Of a stretch of DNA of 64,000 nucleotides, positions 20,728 through 29,036 are shown piece by piece. The stretch is from Campylobacterales bacterium (GTDB lineage Bacteria > Campylobacterota > Campylobacteria > Campylobacterales > Sulfurimonadaceae). Within the stretch, counting starts at the first letter, position 1, and each line of letters begins with the position of its first letter. The notes beneath the pieces are model-generated. The model was given only the letters and a program-made list of their open reading frames with translations, was not told where the DNA came from and ran no database searches. The DNA is taken from the NCBI GenBank assembly GCA_026390135.1, contig JAPLGN010000022.1, positions 62,001-126,000 on the forward strand, given 5' to 3'. The position numbers and the translations under genes were made by a program.

Positions 20728-20796
20728 AAATGTAGAAGCTTAATTCCCGTCTTCGCGAGGATAACGAAATCTTTTTATCTAATCGCTTATTTATCC

Positions 20797-20825
20797 TTGA
20801 CAAAACAACTTCTTTCCCCTATAAT
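20797..20825 (+). promoter_or_regulatory. Consensus sigma70 promoter of the tRNA cluster
   Basis: A perfect TTGACA (20797-20802) and TATAAT (20820-20825) with an ideal 17-base spacer, 39 bases before the mature tRNA-Lys 5' end. It is the only promoter seen for the four tRNAs, so they are probably one transcript. Confidence 0.85.
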
Positions 20826-20864
20826 TTCGCCCTCCCAATCAGCGTTTTTATGATGGTTGAAGAG

Positions 20865-20940
20865 GTCCCGTTAGCTCAGCTGGTAGAGCATTTCACTTTT
20901 AATGAAGGGGTCGATGGTTCGAATCCATCACGGGACACCA
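20865..20940 (+). tRNA. tRNA-Lys (anticodon TTT)
   Basis: A 76-base cloverleaf. Acceptor GTCCCGT pairs with ACGGGAC, discriminator A and an encoded CCA follow; the anticodon loop is CTTTTAA and the T arm is GATGG-TTCGAAT-CCATC. Confidence 0.97.
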
Positions 20941-20958
20941 TGGTTTATAGTTTTAAGT

Positions 20959-21034
20959 GACCCTTTCGTCTAGTGGCCAAGGACATTATCACTTCATGGT
21001 AAGAACAGAGGTTCAAATCCTTTAGGGGTCGCCA
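20959..21034 (+). tRNA. tRNA-Glu (anticodon TTC)
   Basis: A 76-base cloverleaf. Acceptor GACCCTT pairs with AGGGGTC (one G-T), discriminator G and encoded CCA; the anticodon loop is ACTTCAT between TTATC and GGTAA stems. Confidence 0.95.
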
Positions 21035-21052
21035 TTTGTTCAAAAGAGACAT

Positions 21053-21128
21053 GGGAGTTTAGCTCAGTTGGTAGAGCGCTACCCTTACAAGGTAGATGTC
21101 ACAAGTTCGAGTCTTGTAATTCCCACCA
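21053..21128 (+). tRNA. tRNA-Val (anticodon TAC)
   Basis: A 76-base cloverleaf. Acceptor GGGAGTT pairs with AATTCCC (one G-T), discriminator A and encoded CCA; anticodon loop CTTACAA; T arm ACAAG-TTCGAGT-CTTGT. Confidence 0.97.
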
Positions 21129-21135
21129 TAGTTGT

Positions 21136-21212
21136 GCAGTCGTAGTTCAGTTGGTTAGAACTACTGCCTGTCACGCAGGAGGTCGCGGGTTCGAGTCCCG
21201 TCGACTGCGCCA
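21136..21212 (+). tRNA. tRNA-Asp (anticodon GTC)
   Basis: A 77-base cloverleaf. Acceptor GCAGTCG pairs with CGACTGC, discriminator G and encoded CCA; the anticodon loop is CTGTCAC; T arm GCGGG-TTCGAGT-CCCGT. It lies only 7 bases after tRNA-Val. Confidence 0.97.
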
Positions 21213-21269
21213 CCTATCTTTAACATTTCCCTTTTCCTCATTCTAATTTCTTTATGCTATCATTTATCC

Positions 21270-21863
21270 ATGAAACTAAAACATACCTTATTCACTCTCT
21301 ATATTTTCATATGGCTTTTACTGAGTATCGATCCATGGTATCGAGAAGACTGGCTATTAGAAAACCTCTTAGTCTTTATGGCTCTACCGATTCTTATCTG
21401 GGGTGATCGCCGCTTTGGCTTTTCAAATACAAGTGTTTGGATGCTGTTTATCTTTTTTGTTTTGCATGGAATCGGCGCCCACTATACTTACAGTGAAATG
21501 CCATGGTTTTCTTCGATCACTCAACTTTTTGGATTTGAGCGTAATCATTATGACAGGCTAATTCATTTCTCGTTTGGATTTCTATTATTTCTTCCATTCT
21601 ATGAGTTATTTATAACATTTCATAAATCAACCAAAATGGCTCTCATATTCACCTTCATCTTTCTCCTTGCGGCTTCAGGCGTATACGAAGTAATCGAGTG
21701 GATAGCAACCGAAATAACACATGCCAAATTAGGTACCGCTTTTTTAGGTATACAAGGAGATCCTTGGGATTCTCAAAAAGATATGTTTTTATCTTATTTA
21801 GGTTCTATATTAGCTTTTATCTTCTGGTCTCAACAACTTTTAAAATTAAAACATAAACCATAA
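21270..21863 (+). CDS. DUF2238 family membrane protein (YjdF-like)
   Basis: A 197-residue inner-membrane protein with five to six hydrophobic segments. It matches the DUF2238/YjdF style: the conserved ERNHYDRLIHFSFGF segment (about residues 90-104), SGVYEVIEW in the middle, and GTAFLGIQGDPWDSQKDM near the C terminus. Function is unknown in the family. It follows the tRNA cluster on the same strand with its own start region and is convergent with the next gene. Confidence 0.85.
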   Translation: MKLKHTLFTLYIFIWLLLSIDPWYREDWLLENLLVFMALPILIWGDRRFGFSNTSVWMLFIFFVLHGIGAHYTYSEMPWFSSITQLFGFERNHYDRLIHFSFGFLLFLPFYELFITFHKSTKMALIFTFIFLLAASGVYEVIEWIATEITHAKLGTAFLGIQGDPWDSQKDMFLSYLGSILAFIFWSQQLLKLKHKP

Positions 21864-21878
21864 GGGCATCGATTCACC

Positions 21879-22082
21879 TTAATGTGTCTCAATCAACCCA
21901 CGTGGATAAAATTTATTTTTCTTTCGCTCTTCTCTCATTTTAATCGGCTTTTCTTTAAGAGCTTGCCTTTCTTGCTTAACAGCTTCATATTGAGACTTTT
22001 TTTGCAACGATTTCACGGCAGAATCTTCCGCATTTAAAAGCGATGATAGCAATACTGTACTCAACACTATCCATTTAAACAT
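21879..22082 (-). CDS. Small secreted basic protein of unknown function
   Basis: A 67-residue protein with a clear signal peptide (residues 1-18, cleaved around LNA-ED). The mature part is about 49 residues, highly charged and Lys/Arg/Glu-rich (EERKKNKFYPRG), probably an extended helix. I recognise no family. It lies 34 bases downstream of the glycine-zipper lipoprotein on the same strand and may be cotranscribed. Confidence 0.6.
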   Translation of the reverse strand: MFKWIVLSTVLLSSLLNAEDSAVKSLQKKSQYEAVKQERQALKEKPIKMREERKKNKFYPRGLIETH

Positions 22083-22116
22083 TTTCTACCTCTTTAATTT
22101 GCGTACTCTAAAACGA

Positions 22117-22554
22117 TTATTTTGCCAACTCAACATTATAAACACGACCATTACGTTTAACGATCTTAACGCGTTGTCCAAGAAAAAATTGTGTTCCTTT
22201 GGAAACAACAACGACCTCTTGTCTGTTATCTAACATAACGGAGAGTTCTTGTGCATTTGACTTGCCTATCTCATTGCCAGCATACGCACCTACAAGCCCT
22301 CCACCTAGTGTTGTAAGGACTGAACCTCTACCACCACCCATGGTCGAGCCAAGAACACCTCCAACTATAGCACCTAAAAATCCGCCGCTGCCTTCATCTT
22401 TCACAACCACTGCCCGTACATCCGTAACAACACCTGATTGAGAAATCATTTCGTATCTTGAAGCATCTGCATCAACTTGAGGAACTCCTGATTGTGCACA
22501 ACCGCCCAATCCTATAATAATACTGCTATATATAACTGCCACTATTAATTTCAT
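22117..22554 (-). CDS. Glycine-zipper lipoprotein (SlyB/Pcp-like)
   Basis: A 145-residue outer-membrane-type lipoprotein. The lipobox is GLGGC (Cys at residue 19). A glycine-zipper two-helix region at about residues 56-97 (GSGGFLGAIVGGVLG, TTLGGGLVGAYAGNEIG) is the hallmark of the SlyB/Pcp family, followed by a beta-rich C-terminal domain with QFFLGQRVKIV. Such proteins support outer-membrane integrity. The specific partner is not visible here. Confidence 0.9.
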   Translation of the reverse strand: MKLIVAVIYSSIIIGLGGCAQSGVPQVDADASRYEMISQSGVVTDVRAVVVKDEGSGGFLGAIVGGVLGSTMGGGRGSVLTTLGGGLVGAYAGNEIGKSNAQELSVMLDNRQEVVVVSKGTQFFLGQRVKIVKRNGRVYNVELAK

Positions 22555-22668
22555 AATATCACCTTTTTTATCATTTTATCACTATTTTCTTAATATTCTT
22601 CTACTTTTCATACTATGCCTCTTTCTCGCTGCTTAGAAACTGATTCGTTGTCCATTGTTAAATGATTG

Positions 22669-23010
22669 CTATCGAACAGTCGTAAGCGCTGACAAATCGT
22701 TCCCATTGGCAGCATACGTACTAATATTTTGAGAACGCATTGCTTCTTGTGAAGATGACGCATATGCTTTCACCGCGGATGCTGAGTCACTATTATTAGG
22801 ATTATTTTGATACATCGTCGAAGACTTTATAGAAATATCTCCTTGATATTGCTTGGATTGTGCACCTATCAATGCAGTTGTATTTTCACGACTTTTATTA
22901 AGCTGTTCTTGAGTTTTTTCCTGCTGAACTTGAACCATTTCAGGTGCAGGATGACCCACTTGAAGCGGTTGAGAATAAGGTGACTGAAATATATAAGAAC
23001 TTACTTGCAT
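22669..23010 (-). CDS. Gln/Ser/Asn-rich protein of unknown function
   Basis: I do not recognise this 113-residue protein. It has no signal peptide or membrane segment, a Pro-containing N terminus, a short coiled-coil-like Gln/Glu/Lys stretch (about residues 25-45) and a low-complexity Ser/Asn/Ala C terminus, so it may be largely disordered. The start at 23010 is chosen because a strong GGAGG ribosome site lies 6 bases upstream; longer in-frame starts have none. It is divergent from the AI-2E family transporter. Confidence 0.6.
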   Translation of the reverse strand: MQVSSYIFQSPYSQPLQVGHPAPEMVQVQQEKTQEQLNKSRENTTALIGAQSKQYQGDISIKSSTMYQNNPNNSDSASAVKAYASSSQEAMRSQNISTYAANGNDLSALTTVR

Positions 23011-23122
23011 CACAGACCTCCACTTATCTATTTTATATAACTTTACATCCAGAAAACAAAAAAAATCATTAAGTTTTAACACTATATAATGTTGGTAATT
23101 CAGACGAATGCGAAGAGGCTAA

Positions 23123-24226
23123 ATGTTCAAAAACACTCAAAAACTACAAGACAATCATATTCTTGAAACCTTGGCCAAGATTCTTATTGTAGGCCTGATT
23201 TTGTATGGCTCTTTTTTAATTATTCAACCTTTTTTAGGGATCATTCTCTGGGCAATTATCATCGCAGTGACGATTAATCCCATCATCACTCTAGGTGAGA
23301 ATACTCTCAAAATATCGCGCACAAAGGTGTCAATCTATTTCACACTTTCAATCTTTGTACTTTTACTGCTACCCACTATCGGTCTTGGAATCTCACTTGC
23401 AAGTACTATCCAGTCTCTTCTTACTGAATTTAAAGCAGGAGTTCTTCACATTCCACTGCCTAATGCGAAAGTAGCTTCATGGCCCTTCATCGGAGAACGC
23501 TTGTTTAGCCTTTGGTCTGAGGCATCAAGCAATCTAAACAAATTTGCCATAGCCCACAAAAATGATGTTTCTTTATACATTAAACCTATATTATCAAGCA
23601 TCGGTGGCGGAATTATGTCGGTTGTGGCCTTTATGGCATCCATGGCCATTGCTGCCGTATTCACCAGTATGAGCGAATCATCAACCGCATTAATGCATAC
23701 CATTGCCCGTCGTCTTGCAGGTAAGCAAGGTATAGAATGGGTAAAACTTTCCACAATGACAATTCGAAGTGTCGTTCAAGGGGTGATTGGTATTGCACTG
23801 ATTCAATCGATTGTAGGATACATAGGATGTGTATTATTCGGTATTCCCTTTCCAATTGTATGGGCTATCTTAATTATGCTCATTGCTATTGCACAACTTC
23901 CTACACTTATTGTTCTCATCTTCCCTATTATCTATATGTTTTCTACTGCCACTACTATGATGGCCATAGGATTTACTATTTTTAGTATCCTGCTGGGATT
24001 TAGTGATAATGTTCTCAAGCCTCTTCTCCTTGGGCGCGGAGTCGATGCCCCGATGCTTGTCATTTTACTCGGCGCAATCGGCGGACTTATGACGTGGGGA
24101 ATCCTAGGATTATTTATCGGCTCCGTGTTGCTTGCAGTAGCCTATAAACTCTTTATGGCATGGCTTACTCATGAGGCTGAAGAAATGGGAATGAGTACAG
24201 AAGAGATTGCAAAACTCGAAATATAA
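23123..24226 (+). CDS. AI-2E family transporter (PerM/YdiK-like permease)
   Basis: A 367-residue inner-membrane protein of the AI-2E transporter superfamily, with paired N-terminal helices (about residues 17-55), a long soluble-looking helical segment, and five further transmembrane helices. Family-style motifs are LGRGVDAPMLVILLGAIGG and GLFIGSVLLAVAY near the C terminus. Members export autoinducer-2 or act as sodium/proton antiporters; substrate here is unknown. It stands alone between a divergent unknown gene and the lemA pair; a TATAAT lies at 23085-23090. Confidence 0.9.
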   Translation: MFKNTQKLQDNHILETLAKILIVGLILYGSFLIIQPFLGIILWAIIIAVTINPIITLGENTLKISRTKVSIYFTLSIFVLLLLPTIGLGISLASTIQSLLTEFKAGVLHIPLPNAKVASWPFIGERLFSLWSEASSNLNKFAIAHKNDVSLYIKPILSSIGGGIMSVVAFMASMAIAAVFTSMSESSTALMHTIARRLAGKQGIEWVKLSTMTIRSVVQGVIGIALIQSIVGYIGCVLFGIPFPIVWAILIMLIAIAQLPTLIVLIFPIIYMFSTATTMMAIGFTIFSILLGFSDNVLKPLLLGRGVDAPMLVILLGAIGGLMTWGILGLFIGSVLLAVAYKLFMAWLTHEAEEMGMSTEEIAKLEI

Positions 24227-24257
24227 TCAGTGATACGACATCCTTTTCATTACAATT

Positions 24258-24287
24258 TTGACTAAATACTTCAGGTTATGGTATTAT
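24258..24287 (+). promoter_or_regulatory. Promoter of the lemA-DUF3137 pair
   Basis: TTGACT (24258-24263) and TATTAT (24282-24287) are 18 bases apart, with TGG just before the -10 as an extended element. The lemA ATG is at 24325. Confidence 0.6.
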
Positions 24288-24324
24288 CATCCAATACAAA
24301 CACCACAAAAAAGTAGGTAAACAC

Positions 24325-24882
24325 ATGCAAATAGTTCTAATCATAATAGGTGTACTCTCTGTTATTGCCGTTTTGATATACAATTCACTTATTGGCAAAA
24401 AAAATCAAGTTGAGAATATCTTCGCCGGGGTTGATGCAGTTTTAAAAAAACGGTTCGACCTCATTCCAAACCTTGTTGCTTCTGTTTCACAGTATATGGA
24501 ACACGAAAAATCAACATTAGAAAAAGTAACTGAACTTCGTGCATCAGCAATGAAACCGGGAATTAGCGATGAGCAAAAAATAGCTCTTGATGCCAAACTT
24601 ACCTCTGCTTTAGGTGCTATTAACATTGCGATGGAAGCCTATCCAGACCTGAAAGCCAACGAAAATGTTATGCATCTTCAACGCTCTCTCAACGAAATCG
24701 AAGAGCAAATCTCTGCTGCGCGCCGTGCCTATAACCAAGCCGTTACGGATTTGAATAACGCCATCGAGATGTTCCCGACGAACCTAATAGCAGGATTGAT
24801 GAATCTTCAACGCAAAGCTGTTTTTGAGATCACTACAACGGAGCGTCAAAATGTTGATGTTGGTGCCTTGTTTAATAAATGA
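24325..24882 (+). CDS. lemA: LemA family protein
   Basis: A 185-residue protein with an N-terminal transmembrane anchor (residues 2-21) and a long helical bundle. The signatures YNSLIGKKNQVENIFAGVD, KKRFDLIPNLV and the C-terminal ERQNVDVG fit LemA. LemA proteins are widespread and tied to envelope processes but lack a clear biochemical role. The stop overlaps the start of the DUF3137 gene by 4 bases, an arrangement that suggests a functional pair. Confidence 0.93.
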   Translation: MQIVLIIIGVLSVIAVLIYNSLIGKKNQVENIFAGVDAVLKKRFDLIPNLVASVSQYMEHEKSTLEKVTELRASAMKPGISDEQKIALDAKLTSALGAINIAMEAYPDLKANENVMHLQRSLNEIEEQISAARRAYNQAVTDLNNAIEMFPTNLIAGLMNLQRKAVFEITTTERQNVDVGALFNK

Positions 24883-25844
24883 AATCACTCTCAGAACTTA
24901 CCGATTTTTATTACAAAGAGCTCTATCCAAGCCTAGAAGAATTAGAAAAAACACGCACTGAAATTCTTTCACAACTCAAATGGTATGGAGGGATGGGAGC
25001 CGTTATTTTCATTCTTACTGCTATTTGGATGGGTAAAAACTTCGGACTTTTTCACCCATTTATGATTGCTGTTGCTCTTAGTTTTATCGTCCTTGCCTCT
25101 ATAACTTATCGTTTTATGACTCAAGGGTATGCAAAAGACTTCAAAGCCAAAATCATTACGCCTCTAATTGGTGCTATCGATTCAAATCTTCTCTACAATC
25201 CCGATTTTATGATTTCACAGTACCTCTTTGAACGTTCACAGCTCTTTAAGCACAAAGTTGATCGATACAGCGGTAATGATTATGTCAAAGGCTCCATCGA
25301 TGGTGTACCAGTGGAGTTTTCAGATGTTCATGCCGAATATCAAACCAAAGACTCCAAAGGACGGACTCAATGGCAAACACTTTTTCGAGGGCTCTTTCTC
25401 GTTGCCGAATTTAATAAATATTTCAAAAGTAAGACAGTAGTACTCCCCGATCTTGCCGAAAAAACATTCGGAAACTTAATAGGAGGATGGCTTCAATCCT
25501 TAAATATATCCCGTGATAAAGTGATACAGTTGGATGATCCCGAATTTGAAAAACAATTTGTCGTTTACGGTAACGATCCTATTGAAGCACGCTATATTCT
25601 CAGTCACTCGATGATGAAACGTATTGTGGAATTTCAAAAAAAAATCTCCTATCCACTTTTCATATCATTTGTCCACAATCATATTCATATCGCTATCGGA
25701 GCAGGAAAAGATTTGTTTGAACCGACTGTATTTAAATCGCTTTTAGATTATAAACATGCAATGGAATATATTAATACCCTACGCTATACGATAGGATTAG
25801 TCGAAGAATTAAAGTTGAATGAAAAGTTGTGGAGCAAAGAGTAG
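24879..25844 (+). CDS. DUF3137 domain membrane protein
   Basis: A 321-residue protein with two transmembrane segments at about residues 34-75 and a large cytoplasmic C-terminal domain. DUF3137-like features include VDRYSGNDYVKGSIDGVPVEF and FRGLFLVAEFNKYF, then EARYILSHSMMKRI. The family is usually found beside lemA, as here with a 4-base overlap. Its function is unknown; it is plausibly a LemA partner. It ends two bases from the stop of a convergent accessory gene. Confidence 0.88.
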   Translation: MKSLSELTDFYYKELYPSLEELEKTRTEILSQLKWYGGMGAVIFILTAIWMGKNFGLFHPFMIAVALSFIVLASITYRFMTQGYAKDFKAKIITPLIGAIDSNLLYNPDFMISQYLFERSQLFKHKVDRYSGNDYVKGSIDGVPVEFSDVHAEYQTKDSKGRTQWQTLFRGLFLVAEFNKYFKSKTVVLPDLAEKTFGNLIGGWLQSLNISRDKVIQLDDPEFEKQFVVYGNDPIEARYILSHSMMKRIVEFQKKISYPLFISFVHNHIHIAIGAGKDLFEPTVFKSLLDYKHAMEYINTLRYTIGLVEELKLNEKLWSKE

Positions 25845-25846
25845 CC

Positions 25847-26677
25847 CTACTTCAAAATATAATGTTCTCGTATTCGATAAATCGTATGTCCTATCAATAC
25901 GATGGCAAAATACGATAAAACATACCAACCAATCTCAATAGAATACCGTTCTTTATCTGGAATAATAAAATAAATATATATTACAAATGCAATCAATATG
26001 CTATTAGCCATTTGCAATTTTTTAGAAATTATTTTTTTTGCTTCGAAATGAAATATTCCGAATAATACGATTAAAAAAGCAGGCAATGAGAGAAAAATAT
26101 AACTTTGCACTATAAATTTCACCCCTAATCCCAAACTTTCTTTATTATTTATCAACAAGAGCAAAAATATTGGTAAAGAAAGTAAAAATAATATTTGTAT
26201 ATTACGACGCATATCATGGAGCAAATACGATTGTAAATTTTGCAATTGCGATAACGAAAATAGATAACGAATTTCGTAAATTTTTTTGCTGATGTAAAAA
26301 ATAAAAAGTATAACTATAGAAATCAGTATATATCCAAACCATACTTCACCTGATCCCTTTGGCAAAGATAATGTGAATAATGAAAAAATAGTAATGAAAA
26401 TATTAAAGATCAGTAATTTATAAAATGTAATTTTATTTGATTCTTCCGTCATTGATTTATCTATCAAAATTATAAAATGAGGAAAAGCAAGAAAAATATA
26501 TCCTTCTATTAAATGATTGATTTCAAAACTATCACGATAATAAATTAAAAATAAATATATAAAAATTGGGAATAATACGAGAAAAATTATTTCAATAACG
26601 ATATATTTTTGATGAAAAGTATTTATTTGATTAAACCACTTTTTCAAAAAATCATTATTCAAAAAATGCACCCTCAA
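25847..26677 (-). CDS. Polytopic membrane protein of unknown function (AT-rich)
   Basis: A 276-residue integral membrane protein with about eight hydrophobic helices and no motif I recognise. Its DNA is visibly more AT-rich than its neighbours, with many poly-A/T runs and Ile/Phe/Tyr-rich codons, which fits recent acquisition. Its start overlaps the 3' end of the PIN-domain gene by 23 bases, so it is probably cotranscribed with the toxin-antitoxin pair. It could be an accessory membrane component of that module or a chance passenger. Confidence 0.7.
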   Translation of the reverse strand: MRVHFLNNDFLKKWFNQINTFHQKYIVIEIIFLVLFPIFIYLFLIYYRDSFEINHLIEGYIFLAFPHFIILIDKSMTEESNKITFYKLLIFNIFITIFSLFTLSLPKGSGEVWFGYILISIVILFIFYISKKIYEIRYLFSLSQLQNLQSYLLHDMRRNIQILFLLSLPIFLLLLINNKESLGLGVKFIVQSYIFLSLPAFLIVLFGIFHFEAKKIISKKLQMANSILIAFVIYIYFIIPDKERYSIEIGWYVLSYFAIVLIGHTIYRIREHYILK

Positions 26678-27041
26678 AATGGGTCAAAATCTTCTCATCT
26701 TTAGTGAGCAGTCGATAATCTCGCACCATAGCATTCGCAACGATAAGACGATCAAACGGATCGCGTGTCCATTCCAATGAGAGACTCTTCTTTATCACAT
26801 CAAACATCTCCACCTCATCGACTCGCAAATCGATCATTGCATTTAGATCACCTAGAATATTATAAGGGGTATCAGTGAGGCGACCGATCTCCTGTAAATA
26901 TTTTAACTCCATCATCACCATTGGAGAAATCAATAAAATTGATGCATTTTCTATCGAATCAAGTGCTTTTTGGGAAAATTTCTCTAACTCTTTTTGTCGA
27001 AGCCATACGATGATATGAGTGTCTAAATAAAGGGTTTCCAT
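26655..27041 (-). CDS. PIN domain ribonuclease toxin (VapC-like)
   Basis: A 128-residue PIN protein. The acidic active site is visible: Asp in YLDTHIIVW at the N terminus, Glu in MELKYLQE, and the aspartates of WTRDPFDRLIVANA, followed by LLTKDEKI. PIN toxins cleave RNA, often tRNA or rRNA. I chose the ATG at 27041, which follows a GGGAGG ribosome site, rather than the ATG at 27053. It overlaps the upstream antitoxin gene by 19 bases, typical of toxin-antitoxin pairs. Confidence 0.9.
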   Translation of the reverse strand: METLYLDTHIIVWLRQKELEKFSQKALDSIENASILLISPMVMMELKYLQEIGRLTDTPYNILGDLNAMIDLRVDEVEMFDVIKKSLSLEWTRDPFDRLIVANAMVRDYRLLTKDEKILTHFEGAFFE

Positions 27042-27250
27042 TCGCCCTCCCATGATGTATTTATCAGTTCATCGTCACTGCATGATGTAATTTTTTTAGC
27101 TTGAATCGCTTTAAAACGGCTTTTTTTATGCTCAGGAACAATCATTAAAACCTGTCCATTACGCTTCACTTCTAACGGTTCTTTGGTTTCAATGACGGAG
27201 TCAAGTAAATTATAAAGGTTTTCTCGAAGCTTTGAGGGTGTTATGGTCAT
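27023..27250 (-). CDS. Phd/YefM-type antitoxin
   Basis: A 75-residue antitoxin with an N-terminal Phd/YefM-like DNA-binding fold (ITPSKLRENLYNLLDSV, then the PLEVKRNGQVLMIV strand pair) and a C-terminal toxin-binding tail ending in WEGEWKPF. It should neutralise the PIN protein and repress their shared promoter. The gene has an AGGAGG ribosome site, a TATAAT -10 and two CGTACG palindromic elements just upstream. Confidence 0.9.
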   Translation of the reverse strand: MTITPSKLRENLYNLLDSVIETKEPLEVKRNGQVLMIVPEHKKSRFKAIQAKKITSCSDDELINTSWEGEWKPFI

Positions 27251-27272
27251 GTTGAACCTCCTAATAAAAAGT

Positions 27273-27312
27273 ATTATATCACAAACGTACGTTTAAAATT
27301 AATATCGTACGT
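27273..27312 (-). promoter_or_regulatory. Toxin-antitoxin promoter with two palindromic operator half-repeats
   Basis: On the minus strand a TATAAT -10 occupies 27273-27278. Immediately upstream is a perfect 12-bp palindrome AAACGTACGTTT (27283-27294), and a second CGTACG core lies at 27306-27311, exactly 20 bases away (two helical turns). The first palindrome sits inside the -10/-35 spacer, so binding there would block RNA polymerase. The -35 is weak. Confidence 0.65.
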
Positions 27313-27315
27313 CAT

Positions 27316-27891
27316 TTATATTCTTTGAATTGTGCGCCCAAGCACACCATAAAGCTTATCCAAATTTTCCTCCGTCCCCACGATCTCAAATATTGCCCCA
27401 GTATCGCCAAACTCTTTAGATATGATTCGGATATTTGCTTGACCACTCTCATACTCAACCATCGAAATATTTGGGTAATCACATTCTATTTTATGAACAA
27501 AAAGTTTTTCATATGGATGTAAAATTGCTTTCGCGTATGCCACATTCGCAGCCTCAGCATAAGCACGTACTAATCCACCAGGTCCAAGTTTTGTCCCCCC
27601 AAAATACCGGACGGTGATAATTGCAGTATTAATAAGCTCATGTCCCTGTAAGACAGATAAGGTCGGTTTACCTGATGTCCCTTTTGGCTCACCATCATCT
27701 CCGCTATATTCAACAATCTGATCGTATTCATTTAACAACCGATATGCACTCACAAAATGAACTGCCTTTGGATGAAGCAACTTCAAACGTTGCATCTCGT
27801 CTTCATATAGAGATACCGGTATACAAAAAGCGATAAATTTTGACCCTTTGATCTCAATAGAGTCTGTAAAGATTTCGCTTACACTGACCAT
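27316..27891 (-). CDS. YigZ/IMPACT family protein
   Basis: A 191-residue YigZ-type protein. The family core is clear: IKGSKFIAF, HPKAVHFVSAYRL, SGDDGEPKGTSGKP and VRYFGGTKLGPGGLVRAYAEA. Members bind nucleic acid or ribosomes in the IMPACT family, and some hydrolyse proline dipeptides; the role in bacteria is unsettled. The ATG at 27891 follows an AAAGGAG ribosome site and gives the usual length; a longer in-frame start lacks one. It is immediately upstream of the toxin-antitoxin promoter region. Confidence 0.93.
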   Translation of the reverse strand: MVSVSEIFTDSIEIKGSKFIAFCIPVSLYEDEMQRLKLLHPKAVHFVSAYRLLNEYDQIVEYSGDDGEPKGTSGKPTLSVLQGHELINTAIITVRYFGGTKLGPGGLVRAYAEAANVAYAKAILHPYEKLFVHKIECDYPNISMVEYESGQANIRIISKEFGDTGAIFEIVGTEENLDKLYGVLGRTIQRI

Positions 27892-28085
27892 TACACACTC
27901 CTTTAAGATATTTATCTGTATTTGTATACTCAATTACCCAAAAGTATCTTAAAACTTAAAATTATGATTAAAAAATAATCAATTCATTCAATCGAAATTT
28001 GATACAATATTTTCAATGAGACTTCGGAACTGCTAATGAGAGTAGGTAATACCAAGGTCCTCATTATTTTCGCTACAATTTCTAA

Positions 28086-29036
28086 ATGCAACGTACTCCA
28101 CAACAATCACTATTTCTTTGGTATGAGTCTAATGGTCGTCACGATTTACCCTGGCGCACGACAAGCGATCCTTATTCCATTTATATCAGTGAAATCATGC
28201 TTCAGCAGACGCAAGTCAAAACCGTATTAGAGCGATTTTACTTCCCTTTTCTTGAGAGCTTCCCTACTTTACAAGATTTAGCAGAGGCTCATATCGATGA
28301 TGTCCTAAAAAAATGGGAAGGATTAGGCTACTACACAAGAGCTCGCAATCTTCATAAAGCATCACATAAATGCGATGGAGTCCTTCCCCTCAATGCATAT
28401 GACTTGATGCAACTACCTGGTATTGGGCGCTCCACTGCCCATGCTATAGCCGCTTTTGCCTACCGAGAGGCATTACCCATCCTGGATGCCAATGTTAAAC
28501 GAATACTCTATCGCTATTTTAGACTCGTTGATCGCAATGAAAAAAGACTGTGGGAATATGCCTATGCTCTTTTTGATTCTGAACATCCGTATGAATATAA
28601 TCAAGCTATGATGGATGTGGGGGCAATGTTATGTTTACCTAAGAAGCCCCTATGTGAACATTGTCCTTTTGAGCCTACCTGCCAAGGTAAAAACTCTCCC
28701 CTCCTCTATCCATCACCTAAAACGAAAAAAGTAAAACCTGTTCGCAACAGAAATATTGTTATCTTTGAAAATAACGGTAAATTTGCTCTCTATCAGAGAA
28801 AAGAACGGTTTTTATCCGGACTATGGGGATTTGCTCAATATGAAGAGCTAAGCGAATTTAGAAGTGAATACCTAGGTCATATCACTCAGTACTACAGCCA
28901 CTTTGCCCTAGAAGCAGATGTTTATCGATGTAAAAGTAACGATGTTGGTGAAGAATTCGAATGGTTTAGCTTGAAAGAAATTACTGAGCTTCCACTCAGT
29001 CGTGCGGATCATAAGATATTGGAGTTTATAAACTAA
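28086..29036 (+). CDS. mutY: A/G-specific adenine DNA glycosylase
   Basis: MutY removes adenine mispaired with 8-oxoguanine. The 316-residue protein carries the catalytic Glu36 (SEIMLQQTQV), the helix-hairpin-helix LPGIGRSTAHAI (110-121), the catalytic Asp134 (ILDANVKR), and a 4Fe-4S cluster site with Cys 183, 190, 193 and 199. The C-terminal NUDIX-like 8-oxoG recognition domain is present but short. It converges with the TtcA-like gene and overlaps its 3' end by 11 bases. Confidence 0.97.
   Translation: MQRTPQQSLFLWYESNGRHDLPWRTTSDPYSIYISEIMLQQTQVKTVLERFYFPFLESFPTLQDLAEAHIDDVLKKWEGLGYYTRARNLHKASHKCDGVLPLNAYDLMQLPGIGRSTAHAIAAFAYREALPILDANVKRILYRYFRLVDRNEKRLWEYAYALFDSEHPYEYNQAMMDVGAMLCLPKKPLCEHCPFEPTCQGKNSPLLYPSPKTKKVKPVRNRNIVIFENNGKFALYQRKERFLSGLWGFAQYEELSEFRSEYLGHITQYYSHFALEADVYRCKSNDVGEEFEWFSLKEITELPLSRADHKILEFIN

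Noticed and set aside
20740-20775. A possible REP-like palindromic repeat (CCCGTCTTCGCGAGGATAAC context)
   Set aside because: It vaguely resembles dispersed bacterial repeats, but no second copy was noticed in the window and the palindrome is poor.
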